DNA of 64,000 nucleotides from Thalassobaculum_A sp040219615 (lineage in GTDB: Bacteria; Pseudomonadota; Alphaproteobacteria; Thalassobaculales; Thalassobaculaceae), in NCBI RefSeq assembly GCF_040219615.1, contig NZ_JAVJSE010000010.1, positions 248,001 to 312,000 on the forward strand, given 5' to 3'. Under the pieces are notes generated by a model. That model was given only the letters and a program-made list of their open reading frames with translations, was not told the origin of the DNA and searched no databases. Made by a program: the position numbers and the translations under genes. This document shows positions 25,250-33,215 of this stretch, piece after piece (the first letter of the stretch is position 1; each line of letters begins with the position of its first letter).

Positions 25250-26392
25250 ATGGACCAGGAAACCGGAACCCGGCCGCTCGCCGGCCTGCGGGTACTCGAC
25301 CTGACCCGGGTGGTGTCGGGCCCCTACTGCACCCGCATGCTGGCGGACTGCGGCGCCGAGGTGATCAAGGTCGAGCCGCCGGGTGGCGAGCACATGCGCC
25401 GGAAGCAGCCGGTCCGGGACGGCCTCAGCAGCTATTTCGGCCACCTGAACGTCGGCAAGCGCAGCGTCGAGGTCGACCTGTACGCGCCGGCCGGCCAGCG
25501 CGCGCTCAGGCGGCTGGCGGCGACCTGCGACGTGGTGGTGGAGAACTTCCGCCCCGGGGTGACGGCGGCCCTCGGCCTCGACTACCCGACCCTCGCGGCG
25601 ATCCGGCCCGACCTGGTCTACTGCTCGATCTCCGGCTTCGGCCAGGACGGCCCGCGCGCGCGCCAGCCAGCCTACGCCCCGGTGATCCATGCCACCTGCG
25701 GCCACGACCTGGCGGTGATGCAGTATCAGCGCGGACAGGACCGGCCGCCGGCGACCGGCGTGTACTACGCCGACATGCTAGCCGGCATCTACGCCTTCGG
25801 GGCGATCCAGACCGCCCTGCTGGCGCGCGGGCGCAGCGGCCAGGGCGAGTACATCGACGTCTCGCTGCTCGACGCCATGGTCAACCTGATGGTGCCGGAG
25901 GTGCAGGAGGCGCAGTTCGCCATGCCCTATCCGCGCTGGATGTTCCGGCCGGTGCGGGCGGCCGACGGCTTCGTCGTGGCCACCCCGGTCAGCGCCCGCA
26001 ACTTCGAACAGCTGACCGAGGTCGTCGACCGGCCGGACTGGCGGCAGGACCCGCGCTTCGCCACCCCGACCGGGCGCGAGCGGCACTGGGACGCGCTGAT
26101 GGCCGAGCTGGAGGCCTGGACGTCGCAGCGGCCGGCCGCCGAGTGCGAGCGCCTGCTGGCGACCGCCGGCGTGCCCTGCGCGCGCTACCGCACGGTGGCC
26201 GAGGCGATGCGCGACCCGCACCTGGTCGAGCGCGGCCTGTTCCGCCGGGTCGACGACGACGCCGGCGGCTTCGAGGTCCCGGCCCTGCCATTCCGCTTCG
26301 CGACCGTGGACGTCGGCGTGCAGGGGCGAGTGGCCGAACTGGGCGCGGACAACGGGCTGCTGGGGAGCGAGGGGGCGGCGGCGGCGGAATGA
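25250..26392 (+). CDS. CaiB/BaiF family CoA-transferase
   Basis: Second class III CoA-transferase in the window, 380 residues. Conserved tracts are LAGLRVLDLTRVVSGPYC, CGAEVIKVEPPGGEH, VVENFRPGV and SISGFGQDGP; Asp175 in YYADMLAGIYA is the probable catalytic Asp. It starts 7 bp after the acyl-CoA dehydrogenase, so it likely activates a carboxylic acid that the dehydrogenase then oxidises. It is only distantly similar to the protein at 6283-7506. Confidence 0.91.
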   Translation: MDQETGTRPLAGLRVLDLTRVVSGPYCTRMLADCGAEVIKVEPPGGEHMRRKQPVRDGLSSYFGHLNVGKRSVEVDLYAPAGQRALRRLAATCDVVVENFRPGVTAALGLDYPTLAAIRPDLVYCSISGFGQDGPRARQPAYAPVIHATCGHDLAVMQYQRGQDRPPATGVYYADMLAGIYAFGAIQTALLARGRSGQGEYIDVSLLDAMVNLMVPEVQEAQFAMPYPRWMFRPVRAADGFVVATPVSARNFEQLTEVVDRPDWRQDPRFATPTGRERHWDALMAELEAWTSQRPAAECERLLATAGVPCARYRTVAEAMRDPHLVERGLFRRVDDDAGGFEVPALPFRFATVDVGVQGRVAELGADNGLLGSEGAAAAE

Positions 26393-26403
26393 GGGGGCGG
26401 GGG

Positions 26404-26443
26404 GAATGACGGGAGGTGTCGTTCGGAGCGCAGTCCGTCATTC
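26404..26443. terminator. Hairpin between convergent genes
   Basis: GAATGACGG (26404-26412) and CCGTCATTC (26435-26443) form a perfect 9-bp stem around 22 nt. It lies between the CoA-transferase stop and the end of the convergent glycosylase gene, whose stop codon it overlaps. It may act in both directions, but there is no T-run. The arm resembles the GAATGACG core of the dispersed repeats at 37 kb, 44 kb and 50.7 kb. Confidence 0.35.
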
Positions 26444-27133
26444 GGTTCGGGGGGCGCCCTTCTCCCCCACCCCGAGCGCCAGCACCCGGCTGATCTGGGT
26501 CAGGCCGCGGCCGCTCTCGGCCATCCAGCCGTTGAAGGCGGCCTGGATCGCCTGCATCGAGCGGCGCGAGCCGGGCGGCCCGTCGATCACGCCCTCGCGC
26601 TTCAGCGCCGCCACCACGTCGCCCGACAGCAGGAAGCTGTCCTTGCCCAGGTTGCGCAGCGCGATCGCGCCGGCCAGCCCGCCGAGCCGCGCGCCCTTGG
26701 CCTTCAGCAGGTCGAGCAGGCCGGCGAAGTTCTCCGACGGCCAGTCGGCGAACACCCGGGCCGCCGAGCCGTGGGCGGCCGCGAGGTCGAGCAGGAAGGC
26801 GGCGTTCTCGCGCACCGAGCGGATCTTGACGCCGTTGCGCACGATCCGCGGGTCGGACAGCAGCCGGTCCAGGTCGTCGTCGCTCAGCATCGCGCAGCGA
26901 TGCACGTCGAAGCCCTCGAAGGCGGCCTCGAAGCCGGGCCACTTGGTGTCCACCACGCTCCAGTTGAAGCCGGCCTGGAACACCCGCCGGGTCATCTCGG
27001 ACAGCCAGCGCTCGTCGGGGATCGCGGCCAGGGCCTCGCGGGACTTCGGCACCGGCAGCTGGCTTTCCAGGGCCTTGGACCCGCCGTGGCGGTCGGCGGC
27101 GCGGGCGTGGAGCTGGTCGAACGAGGCCGGCAT
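26438..27133 (-). CDS. DNA-3-methyladenine glycosylase I family protein
   Basis: A 231-residue helix-hairpin-helix base-excision enzyme of the Tag family, expected to remove alkylated adenine from DNA. Recognisable segments are LSEMTRRVFQAGFNWSVVDTK, shortened here as MTRRVFQAGFNWS, WPGFEAAFEGFD, the LSDPRIVRNGVKIRSV helix pair, and GKDSFLLSGDVV. It is longer than E. coli Tag (187 residues) because of an N-terminal extension of about 40 residues. A GGGAGG site precedes the ATG. The substrate range of this branch is uncertain. Confidence 0.78.
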   Translation of the reverse strand: MPASFDQLHARAADRHGGSKALESQLPVPKSREALAAIPDERWLSEMTRRVFQAGFNWSVVDTKWPGFEAAFEGFDVHRCAMLSDDDLDRLLSDPRIVRNGVKIRSVRENAAFLLDLAAAHGSAARVFADWPSENFAGLLDLLKAKGARLGGLAGAIALRNLGKDSFLLSGDVVAALKREGVIDGPPGSRRSMQAIQAAFNGWMAESGRGLTQISRVLALGVGEKGAPRTE

Positions 27134-27381
27134 GGCGTCCCTCCCGAACCGGGGTCATCGCATGGATCGCTCGCCGTAGTGCATCACACCCCTGCGACCG
27201 GGGTGAGCCTCCAAATCGCCACCGGTGAGGGTAGCAACGGGCACCGATCCACCCAGATACTCCAGCGCGGGTGCGGATCGTCGCCGGGCGCTTCGCGCGA
27301 TTGCCCTGTTCCTCGCGATCACGTCAGTGCGTATGTTCATCCGACTGTTGGCCTGAAGAACCTCGGACCGGAGACAGGACC

Positions 27382-28299
27382 ATGGCTGCTGCCACCACTA
27401 CCGTCGGGGTGATCGGCCTCGGCTCGATGGGCCTCGGGGTCGCCAGGACCCTGTGCCGCGCGGGATTCGACACCTGGGGCTTCGACGTGCGCGACGCCGC
27501 GGTGCTGGAGCTGGAGGAGGCCGGCGGCCACGCCGCGTCCAGCCCGGCCGCGCTCGGCCAGAAGGCCGACGTGGTGATCGTGCTGGTCGCCACCGCCGAC
27601 CAGGTCCGCACCGTGCTGTTCGGCGAGGCCGGCGCGGTCGGCGCCATGCACGAGGGCTCGGTGGTGGTCGCCAGCGCCACGGTGCCGGCCAGCTTCGCGG
27701 TCGAGACCGCGTTCCACCTGTCGGAGCACGGCATCCACATGATCGACGCGCCGGTCTCGGGCGGCGTCGTCGGCGCCGACACCGGCAAGCTGTCGATCAT
27801 GGCGTCCGGCCCGGACGAGGCCTTCCTGCTGGCGCAGGACGTGCTCGACGCGATATCCGCCAAGGTCTACCGGCTCGGCCCGAAGCACGGGACCGGATCG
27901 ACCGTGAAGACCATCAACCAGCTGCTGGCCGGCGTGCATATCGCGGCCTCGGCCGAGGCCATGGCGCTCGGCATCCGCGCCGGTGTCGACCCGATCACCC
28001 TGTTCGAGGTGATCTCGAACTCGGCCGGCGCATCCTGGATGTTCAACAACCGGGTGCCGCACATCCTGGACGGCGACTACGCCCCGAAGAGCGCGGTCGA
28101 CATCTTCGTGAAGGACCTCGGCATCGTGCTGGAGACCGGCAAGGGCCACACCTTCCCGCTGCCGCTGACCGCGACCGCGCACCAGCAGTTCCTGGCGGCA
28201 TCCGCCGCCGGCCTCGGGCGTGAGGACGACTCCGCGGTCATCAAGGTGTTCCAGATGCTGACCGGCATCGAGCTGCCGCCGGAGAAGGACGGGAAATAG
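27382..28299 (+). CDS. NAD-dependent beta-hydroxyacid dehydrogenase, L-threonate dehydrogenase-like
   Basis: A 305-residue dehydrogenase of the 3-hydroxyisobutyrate/6-phosphogluconate fold. The NAD motif is VIGLGSMGLG (residues 9-18), the substrate loop is DAPVSGGVVGADTGKL (123-138) and the catalytic Lys is Lys176 in STVKTINQLL. The pattern FNNRVPHILDGDYAPKSAVD is typical of L-threonate dehydrogenase LtnD, but no other threonate-pathway gene (kinase, isomerase, class II aldolase) is nearby, so the substrate is tentative. I use ATG 27382, preceded by GGAG; an upstream in-frame start at 27271 lacks support. Confidence 0.83.
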   Translation: MAAATTTVGVIGLGSMGLGVARTLCRAGFDTWGFDVRDAAVLELEEAGGHAASSPAALGQKADVVIVLVATADQVRTVLFGEAGAVGAMHEGSVVVASATVPASFAVETAFHLSEHGIHMIDAPVSGGVVGADTGKLSIMASGPDEAFLLAQDVLDAISAKVYRLGPKHGTGSTVKTINQLLAGVHIAASAEAMALGIRAGVDPITLFEVISNSAGASWMFNNRVPHILDGDYAPKSAVDIFVKDLGIVLETGKGHTFPLPLTATAHQQFLAASAAGLGREDDSAVIKVFQMLTGIELPPEKDGK

Positions 28300-28347
28300 A
28301 GCAGATCGCGATCGGACGGGATCATCCGGTCGCGTGAATCTGCTCTA
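28297..28347 (+). terminator. Long hairpin beginning at the dehydrogenase stop codon
   Basis: TAGAGCAGAT (28297-28306) pairs perfectly with 28338-28347, and an inner stem (28307-28316 with 28325-28334, one mismatch) continues it; 3 nt bulge between the arms. The first three bases are the dehydrogenase stop codon. It is followed by AAATACTATT rather than a T-run. It could be a terminator, an mRNA-end stabiliser or a member of a genomic palindrome family. Confidence 0.5.
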
Positions 28348-28379
28348 AATACTATTGATTAGAGCCTGATCCGCGTCCG

Positions 28380-29282
28380 TCACCCCGGCAGGGTGGCGCG
28401 TTCCACCGGCCGGCGGGTGGCCAGGAACACGGTCGGGCTGACCCCGGCGAAACGCCGGAAGTCGTTCACGAAATGCGCCTGATCGGTGTAGCCGCATTCG
28501 TAGGCGACGTCGGCCCAGCCGCTGCACAGACCGCGGTCGTACAGCCCGATCGCCCTGTGGAAGCGCAGCACCCGTGCGACGGTCTTCGGCGACAGCCCCA
28601 GATGCTCGCGGAACACCGTGCCCAGGTGCTTGCGGCTGCAGTCCAGGGACGCCGCCAGATCGGCGATGGCGATCCGCCCGCCGCTCGCCTCCAGCCGCCG
28701 CCAGCCGGCGGTCGCGATGCCCGGCAGCGGCTCGGTCGCGGCCAGTCGCCGGGCGATCGCAGCGTCGAGCAGGTCGAAGCGTTCCGCCCAGCCCGGGGCG
28801 TTCAGCAGCCGCTCGACCAGCCGGCCGCCGGCCGGCCCGAACACCTCGCCGACCCCGACCACCCGGTTGGCCAGTTCGTGCATCGGCAGCCCCAGCAGCC
28901 GGCGGGCGCCGAGCGGCGTGAGGTTGACGTGCAGGCCGCTCTGGGCGCCGACGGTCTCGGTCAGCACCGTGCCGTCGTGCAGGCCTGCCAGAAAGCCGCC
29001 GTGGTGACGGCCGGTCTCGACGGTGCCGTCGGCGTCGAGGAACCGCAGGGTCGGGCCGAAGTCGAAGATCAGCACGATGCCCGGCCAGGGCAGCTCGCGC
29101 CGCCGCATCGGCCCGGCCGAGCGCTCGCGGTAGCCGGTGTAGTCCAGCGCCACCGCGCGCAGCCGCGGATTGGGGTCGCCCGACACCATCTCCAGCACAC
29201 CCTCGGCATCCGCGTGCCGGATGGTGCGCAGGGTCCGGGGTGCCCGGTCGGGCGGCAGCGCCGCGTCGTGGCCCAGGATCAC
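28380..29282 (-). CDS. AraC family transcriptional regulator
   Basis: A 300-residue regulator. The C-terminal double helix-turn-helix occupies about residues 205-290, with IADLAASLDCSRKHLGTVFR in the first and ADVAYECGYTDQAHFVNDFR in the second motif. The N-terminal domain (about 25-180) is of the type found in DUF6597-like AraC proteins and probably binds an effector. The start is GTG 29282. It lies 4 bp downstream of a small membrane-protein gene on the same strand and converges with the dehydrogenase gene. Confidence 0.9.
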   Translation of the reverse strand: MILGHDAALPPDRAPRTLRTIRHADAEGVLEMVSGDPNPRLRAVALDYTGYRERSAGPMRRRELPWPGIVLIFDFGPTLRFLDADGTVETGRHHGGFLAGLHDGTVLTETVGAQSGLHVNLTPLGARRLLGLPMHELANRVVGVGEVFGPAGGRLVERLLNAPGWAERFDLLDAAIARRLAATEPLPGIATAGWRRLEASGGRIAIADLAASLDCSRKHLGTVFREHLGLSPKTVARVLRFHRAIGLYDRGLCSGWADVAYECGYTDQAHFVNDFRRFAGVSPTVFLATRRPVERATLPG

Positions 29283-29286
29283 CGCC

Positions 29287-29493
29287 CTACCCCAGCAGGC
29301 AGCCGATGCCGTAGCACGACGCCCCGAGCAGCTTGACCGTCAGCGCCCAGCCGGCGAGATCGAGCAGCAGCATCAGCGCGGTCACCGGCAGCGCCACGAA
29401 CAGCAGCACATAGACCAGCGCCCAGCCGGTATAGCGGCGCGCCGGGATACGATGGCCGTGGACCAGCACGGGCTTCTTGAACAGGCTCGTCAC
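29287..29493 (-). CDS. Small membrane protein, 68 residues
   Basis: GTG 29493 opens a 68-residue frame with two hydrophobic helices (about residues 21-44, VYVLLFVALPVTALMLLL, and about 45-65). The N-terminal segment FKKPVLVHGHRIPARRYTGW is basic, so the N-terminus is probably cytoplasmic. There is no family I can name. Support is its dense hydrophobic pattern, the fit in the gap and the 4-bp distance to the AraC gene. The ribosome-binding site is weak. Confidence 0.55.
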   Translation of the reverse strand: MTSLFKKPVLVHGHRIPARRYTGWALVYVLLFVALPVTALMLLLDLAGWALTVKLLGASCYGIGCLLG

Positions 29494-29532
29494 CGGCGGA
29501 ACACTAGCGGTTCGACGGCGGACGGGGAACAC

Positions 29533-30579
29533 ATGGCGGCACGGCGCCGGCAGGGACGGCAGCGGCACCGACACGACGGGCTTCCGGAATCGCCGGACCG
29601 GGCCGGCGACGGCGGGATCGGCAGCGGCGGGATCGGCAGCGGCGGGCTCGAGCTCGCATGGGACGGCGGCACCGAGCGCGACTGGGGCCGGCTGCTGGCG
29701 GCGGCCGGGCCGGCGCCGCTGGAGCAGAGCTGGGGCTACGGCGCGGCGATCGCCGCCGGCTCGCCCTACCGCCCGGCCCGCGGCGTGTTCCGGCAGGCCG
29801 GCAGGCCGGTCGCCGTGGTGCAGGCGCTGGTGTGGTCGATCGCCGGCGCGGTGCGGCTGGTCAAGGTCCTGCGCGGGCCGCTGTTCCTGGACCCGGCACC
29901 GGACCCGGCCTTGCGGCAGGCCGCGTTCCGGTTGATTCGGGACCGTTGGCCGCTGGCCCGGGGCAACGCGCTGTTCTGGACGCCGGAGCTGCCGCACGGC
30001 GCCGACGCCGACGCGCTGATGCGCGGGCTCGGCATGCGCCGCACGGTCACCGGCTATACCACCGCCTGGCTCGACCTCGCCCCCGGGCCGCCGGCGCTGC
30101 GCGCCGGACTCGACCAGAAATGGCGCAACCAGCTGGTGCGGGCCGAGAAGCAGCGGCTGCGGATCCGCGAGGCCCATGGCGGGCCGGCGCTCGGCTGGCT
30201 GGCCGGCCGCCACGACGCCCACCGCCGACGCCGGCGGTTCGGCGGCCCGACCGGCACCTTCGCCGCCGCCCTGGCGCTGCACGCGGCGCGCCCGCAGGAC
30301 GTGCTGGTGCTGCAGGCCGAGCGCGGCTCCGACCCGGTGGCCGGTGTACTGTTCCTGCGTCACGGCGACGCCGCCACCTACCACCTGGCCTGGACCGGCC
30401 CCGAGGGCCGCGCCGCCCACGCCCACAACCGACTGGTCTGGGAGGGCATCCTGCGCCTCGCCGCGGCCGGCGTGCGCTGGCTCGACCTCGGCGGCCTCGA
30501 CGCCTCGATGCCGGGGGTCAGCCGCTTCAAACTCGGCCTCGGCACCGAGCCGGTGACGTTGACGGGGACGTGGTTCTGA
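29533..30579 (+). CDS. FemAB/GNAT-like acyltransferase
   Basis: A 348-residue protein with the double-GNAT (FemAB or Acetyltransf_6) pattern: LEQSWGYGAAIAAG near residue 58, the basic helix DQKWRNQLVRAEKQRLRIRE near 196, GVLFLRHGDAATYHLAWTG near 275 and a LDLGGLD strand near 320. Relatives transfer amino acids or acyl groups to peptidoglycan precursors or surface glycans; the donor here is unknown. Residues 1-40 are Arg/Gly-rich and unstructured, encoded partly by a 15-bp tandem repeat, so the real start could lie further downstream. Confidence 0.7.
   Translation: MAARRRQGRQRHRHDGLPESPDRAGDGGIGSGGIGSGGLELAWDGGTERDWGRLLAAAGPAPLEQSWGYGAAIAAGSPYRPARGVFRQAGRPVAVVQALVWSIAGAVRLVKVLRGPLFLDPAPDPALRQAAFRLIRDRWPLARGNALFWTPELPHGADADALMRGLGMRRTVTGYTTAWLDLAPGPPALRAGLDQKWRNQLVRAEKQRLRIREAHGGPALGWLAGRHDAHRRRRRFGGPTGTFAAALALHAARPQDVLVLQAERGSDPVAGVLFLRHGDAATYHLAWTGPEGRAAHAHNRLVWEGILRLAAAGVRWLDLGGLDASMPGVSRFKLGLGTEPVTLTGTWF
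29611..29649 (+). repeat. 15-bp in-frame tandem repeat
   Basis: GGCGGGATCGGCAGC occurs twice without mismatch (29611-29625 and 29626-29640) and a third, partial copy follows. It encodes repeated GGIGS units in the N-terminal part of the FemAB-like protein. The unit is a multiple of three, so copy-number change would keep the frame. Confidence 0.85.
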
Positions 30580-30707
30580 GGCGACGGCACGGAATCGGCA
30601 GCCGCCGTCGCAAAGTCGTCATGCGCGCCAGGTAAATTCCATCGCGGGGCGCGTCTGCTTGCCGGTGGCCGCCCGCAACCTCGACATTCCCGTCCGTAGC
30701 CGAGACC

Positions 30708-31580
30708 ATGTCAGCCTTCCGGATCGTTCACGTGAGCGACACCCATCTGTCGCCGAGCCACGCCTACTTCGCGGTCAACTGGAGCGCCTTTCGCGAGGCC
30801 ATGTCTGCCTCGCCTCCCGACATGCTGGTGCATGGCGGCGACCTGTCGTTCAACGGCCCGGCCGTCGAAGGCGACCTCGCCTTCGCTGCCGCTGAAATGC
30901 GGCGCCTCGACGTTCCCTGGGCGGCGATTCCTGGCAATCACGACATCGGCGAGGCCCCGCCGTTCGCCCGCCTCGAACAGCCGATCAACGCCGCCCGGAT
31001 GCAGGCGTGGCGCCGTCATGTCGGCCCGCAATGGTGGCAGCGTGAGATCGCAGGATGGCACCTGATCGGCCTGGACACCGCGCTGATGGGCAGCGGCCTG
31101 GAGGAGGAACGCGAGCAGCGGGCCTTCCTGGAGCAGTCCCTTGCCCACCGCGACGGCCACCCGGTGATGGTGTTCGTCCACATACCGCCGTTCGAACGGA
31201 CCGCCGACGAGGAGTCGCCGGGGACCGCCTGCATCCCCAAGCCGGTCCGCGGCCACTTCCTTGAAGCCTGTGCGACAGGCGGGGTGCAGGTCATCGCCTG
31301 TGGGCACCGCCACGTCCATCGCCGGCTGCGTCACCGCGGCATGGACATCGTCTGGGCGCCAACCACCGCCATGGTCGACGTGCGGTCCACGCTCGGACCG
31401 CGCCGCCGCGCGCCGCGCCCGGGCTACCTGGAATGGCTGCTGGAAGACGGCCGCGCACGCTACCGGCTGATCGAGCCGCAGCGCATGTTCGTCATCGACA
31501 TGACCGGATGGACGCAGAGCAACGGCGGCACTACCACGACCCTTCCCGCCTGGCCGGGCCCGGCCGACGGCATGCGGTAG
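30708..31580 (+). CDS. Calcineurin-like metallophosphoesterase
   Basis: A 290-residue enzyme of the CpdA/Icc-like metallophosphoesterase group. All metal-binding motifs are present: DTH (residues 11-13), GGD (43-45), GNHD (76-79), VFVHIPP near 160 and GHRHVH near 200. This group hydrolyses cyclic nucleotides or other phosphodiesters; a cAMP role is possible but not shown. It is monocistronic and ends convergently to the carbonic anhydrase-like gene. The start codon has only a weak ribosome-binding site. Confidence 0.85.
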   Translation: MSAFRIVHVSDTHLSPSHAYFAVNWSAFREAMSASPPDMLVHGGDLSFNGPAVEGDLAFAAAEMRRLDVPWAAIPGNHDIGEAPPFARLEQPINAARMQAWRRHVGPQWWQREIAGWHLIGLDTALMGSGLEEEREQRAFLEQSLAHRDGHPVMVFVHIPPFERTADEESPGTACIPKPVRGHFLEACATGGVQVIACGHRHVHRRLRHRGMDIVWAPTTAMVDVRSTLGPRRRAPRPGYLEWLLEDGRARYRLIEPQRMFVIDMTGWTQSNGGTTTTLPAWPGPADGMR

Positions 31581-31637
31581 CCTGGCCCGGCGATCGGCGG
31601 CCTGGATGCCTCATGCCGGGCGTCCGGCGCCCCCCGG

Positions 31638-32435
31638 TCACTTGATCGGGGCCAGCAGTTCCTTGGCGGTCACCAGCTGGCGCACGCCGTGGGCGGAGGC
31701 CTCCTGGAAGACGTTCCCCTTGCACCAGTCGTGAACGGTCGCGATGTTCACCCGCGCGCATTGCGGCCGGACGTTCCAGGTCACCTGCAGCGCCGAGCAT
31801 TTCGCCTCGGTGTATTTCGGGCCGGTCGTGGAGCCCGCGAAGGACACGGCCGGGCCGGTGCCGGTCGGCAGCGCCTTCGGCTGGTGCACCCCCCCGACCA
31901 TGTTGCCCTCATAGCCGAAGCTCTTGAAATCCAGCGCCTTGGGGTCGTTGACCAGCAGGAAGACCTGGGTCTCGACGCGCAGCTGCGGATTCCCGCATTG
32001 CGCACTCGAACACGCGCCCAGCCCGGCCCCCGGCTTCACGTCGCAGGAGCTGTAGACCCAGTGCACCTCGATGGTGTCGCCCGGCTTGATCCCCTTGCAC
32101 GCCCCGGTCCCGCCGGCGGGATCCTGGAGCTCGGCAGGCGTCAGGCTGGCACTCTCGCCGCACTTGTACCCGCCCTGCTCGCCGGGGCCCGCGAACACCG
32201 AGAACCCCGGGCCCTTGTGCTCGGCGTTCTTGTGGAAATGGATGTTGCAGAGGTTCAGTTTGTCCGCCGGCGGCGCAGGGCTGAACAGCCGGGCGTTGGT
32301 ACCCGCCGGGCTTGAGATGTCGCGCGGCGTCTGCGGGCCGTAGCCCGTGCAGAGCTCCGCGGCCGACGCCTGCGCGCCGAGCCCCAGGAGTAGGGCCAGG
32401 GAACAAGCGGCCAAGCGAGCATACGACCTGATCAT
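31638..32435 (-). CDS. Exported delta-class carbonic anhydrase-like protein
   Basis: A 265-residue secreted protein with signal peptide 1-26. It has a His-rich centre, NIHFHKNAEHKG (His66, His68, His73), and IEVHWVYSSC (His125), an HxH plus H arrangement as in zinc carbonic anhydrases. Many cysteines (10 in the mature part) suggest disulfides. The overall pattern (LCTGYGPQTPRDI, GDTIEVHWVYSSCDVKPG) fits what I remember of delta-class (TWCA1-type) carbonic anhydrases, which convert CO2 and bicarbonate. I start at ATG 32435, preceded by GGGGG; ATG 32447 is an alternative. It stands alone, so regulation is unknown. Confidence 0.65.
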   Translation of the reverse strand: MIRSYARLAACSLALLLGLGAQASAAELCTGYGPQTPRDISSPAGTNARLFSPAPPADKLNLCNIHFHKNAEHKGPGFSVFAGPGEQGGYKCGESASLTPAELQDPAGGTGACKGIKPGDTIEVHWVYSSCDVKPGAGLGACSSAQCGNPQLRVETQVFLLVNDPKALDFKSFGYEGNMVGGVHQPKALPTGTGPAVSFAGSTTGPKYTEAKCSALQVTWNVRPQCARVNIATVHDWCKGNVFQEASAHGVRQLVTAKELLAPIK

Positions 32436-32590
32436 GGACACCCCCATCGGATCGGTTCGAGATCGGCGAGCGCCGCCGGGCGCGGCTCCGCCTGTGTTCC
32501 GGACCCTGGGCTCGACCCCGGCCCGGAAAGCCGAAGCCTAGCATCAAGCCGTTCGGTGGGCGAGCCGAAGCCGCCGCGCCGCGGGCGCCC

Positions 32591-32627
32591 GAAACGAAAG
32601 CGGCCCGGAACGAGGCTCCGGGCCGCT
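32591..32627 (-). terminator. Rho-independent terminator after infC
   Basis: AGCGGCCCGGA (32599-32609) pairs perfectly with 32617-32627 (11 bp, 7-nt loop). On the minus strand it is followed by TTTCGTTTC. It starts 27 bp after the infC stop and ends the thrS-infC transcript; rpmI and rplT, which often follow infC, are not here. Confidence 0.85.
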
Positions 32628-32654
32628 CGAATATCTCTGCGATCGCGCCGGAGG

Positions 32655-33194
32655 TCAGCGCGGGGCCACCACCATGATCATCTGGCGGCCTTCCAGCTTC
32701 GGATACGCCTCGACCTTGGCGACCTCGGCCAGATCGTCCTGGACCCGCTTCAGCACGTTCAACCCGATCTCCTGGTGGGCCATCTCGCGGCCTCGGAAGC
32801 GCATGGTCAGCTTGACCTTGTCGCCGTCCTCGAGGAACCGGTTCACGGCCCGCATCTTGGTCTGGTAGTCGTGATCGTCGATGTTCGGCCGCATCTTGAT
32901 CTCTTTGACCTCGATGACCTTCTGCTTCTTCTTGGCCTCGTTCTTCTTCTTCTGGGCCTCGTACTTGAACTTGCCGAAATCGAGGATCTTGCAGACCGGC
33001 GGATCGGCGTTCGGCGACACTTCGACCAGGTCGAGGCCGTACTGCTCAGCCTGCGCGAGCGCCTCGTTCAGGCTCAGCACGCCGATCATCTCGCCCTCGG
33101 GGCCGACGCAACGCACGTTACGAACGTTGATCTCGCGGTTGACGCGCGGGCCGTCCTTGGACGGCGGCGCGGCATTGAACGGGGGTCTAGCTAT
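32655..33194 (-). CDS. infC: Translation initiation factor IF-3, apparent AUA start
   Basis: Initiation factor that binds the 30S subunit and proofreads start codon and tRNA. The 179-residue product has the N-domain (GPRVNREINV, VRCVGPEGEMIGVLS, LDLVEVSPNADPPVCK), the Lys-rich linker (FKYEAQKKKNEAKKKQK) and the C-domain to MIMVVAPR. No ATG, GTG or TTG is available before residue 27: the nearest, at 33116, would delete conserved sequence. ATA at 33192-33194 follows AGGAG by 8 nt and gives the normal N-terminus and length. Rare AUU-type starts on infC allow IF-3 to repress itself. thrS ends 21 bp upstream. Confidence 0.9.
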   Translation of the reverse strand: MARPPFNAAPPSKDGPRVNREINVRNVRCVGPEGEMIGVLSLNEALAQAEQYGLDLVEVSPNADPPVCKILDFGKFKYEAQKKKNEAKKKQKVIEVKEIKMRPNIDDHDYQTKMRAVNRFLEDGDKVKLTMRFRGREMAHQEIGLNVLKRVQDDLAEVAKVEAYPKLEGRQMIMVVAPR

Positions 33195-33215
33195 GGGGTC
33201 GTCTCCTTTTGATGG

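Noticed and set aside
27155..27340. 61-codon minus-strand frame and GC-rich folded segment before the dehydrogenase, considered as small gene or riboswitch
   Set aside because: The peptide is Arg-rich without conservation clues, and I could not match the segment to any riboswitch class.
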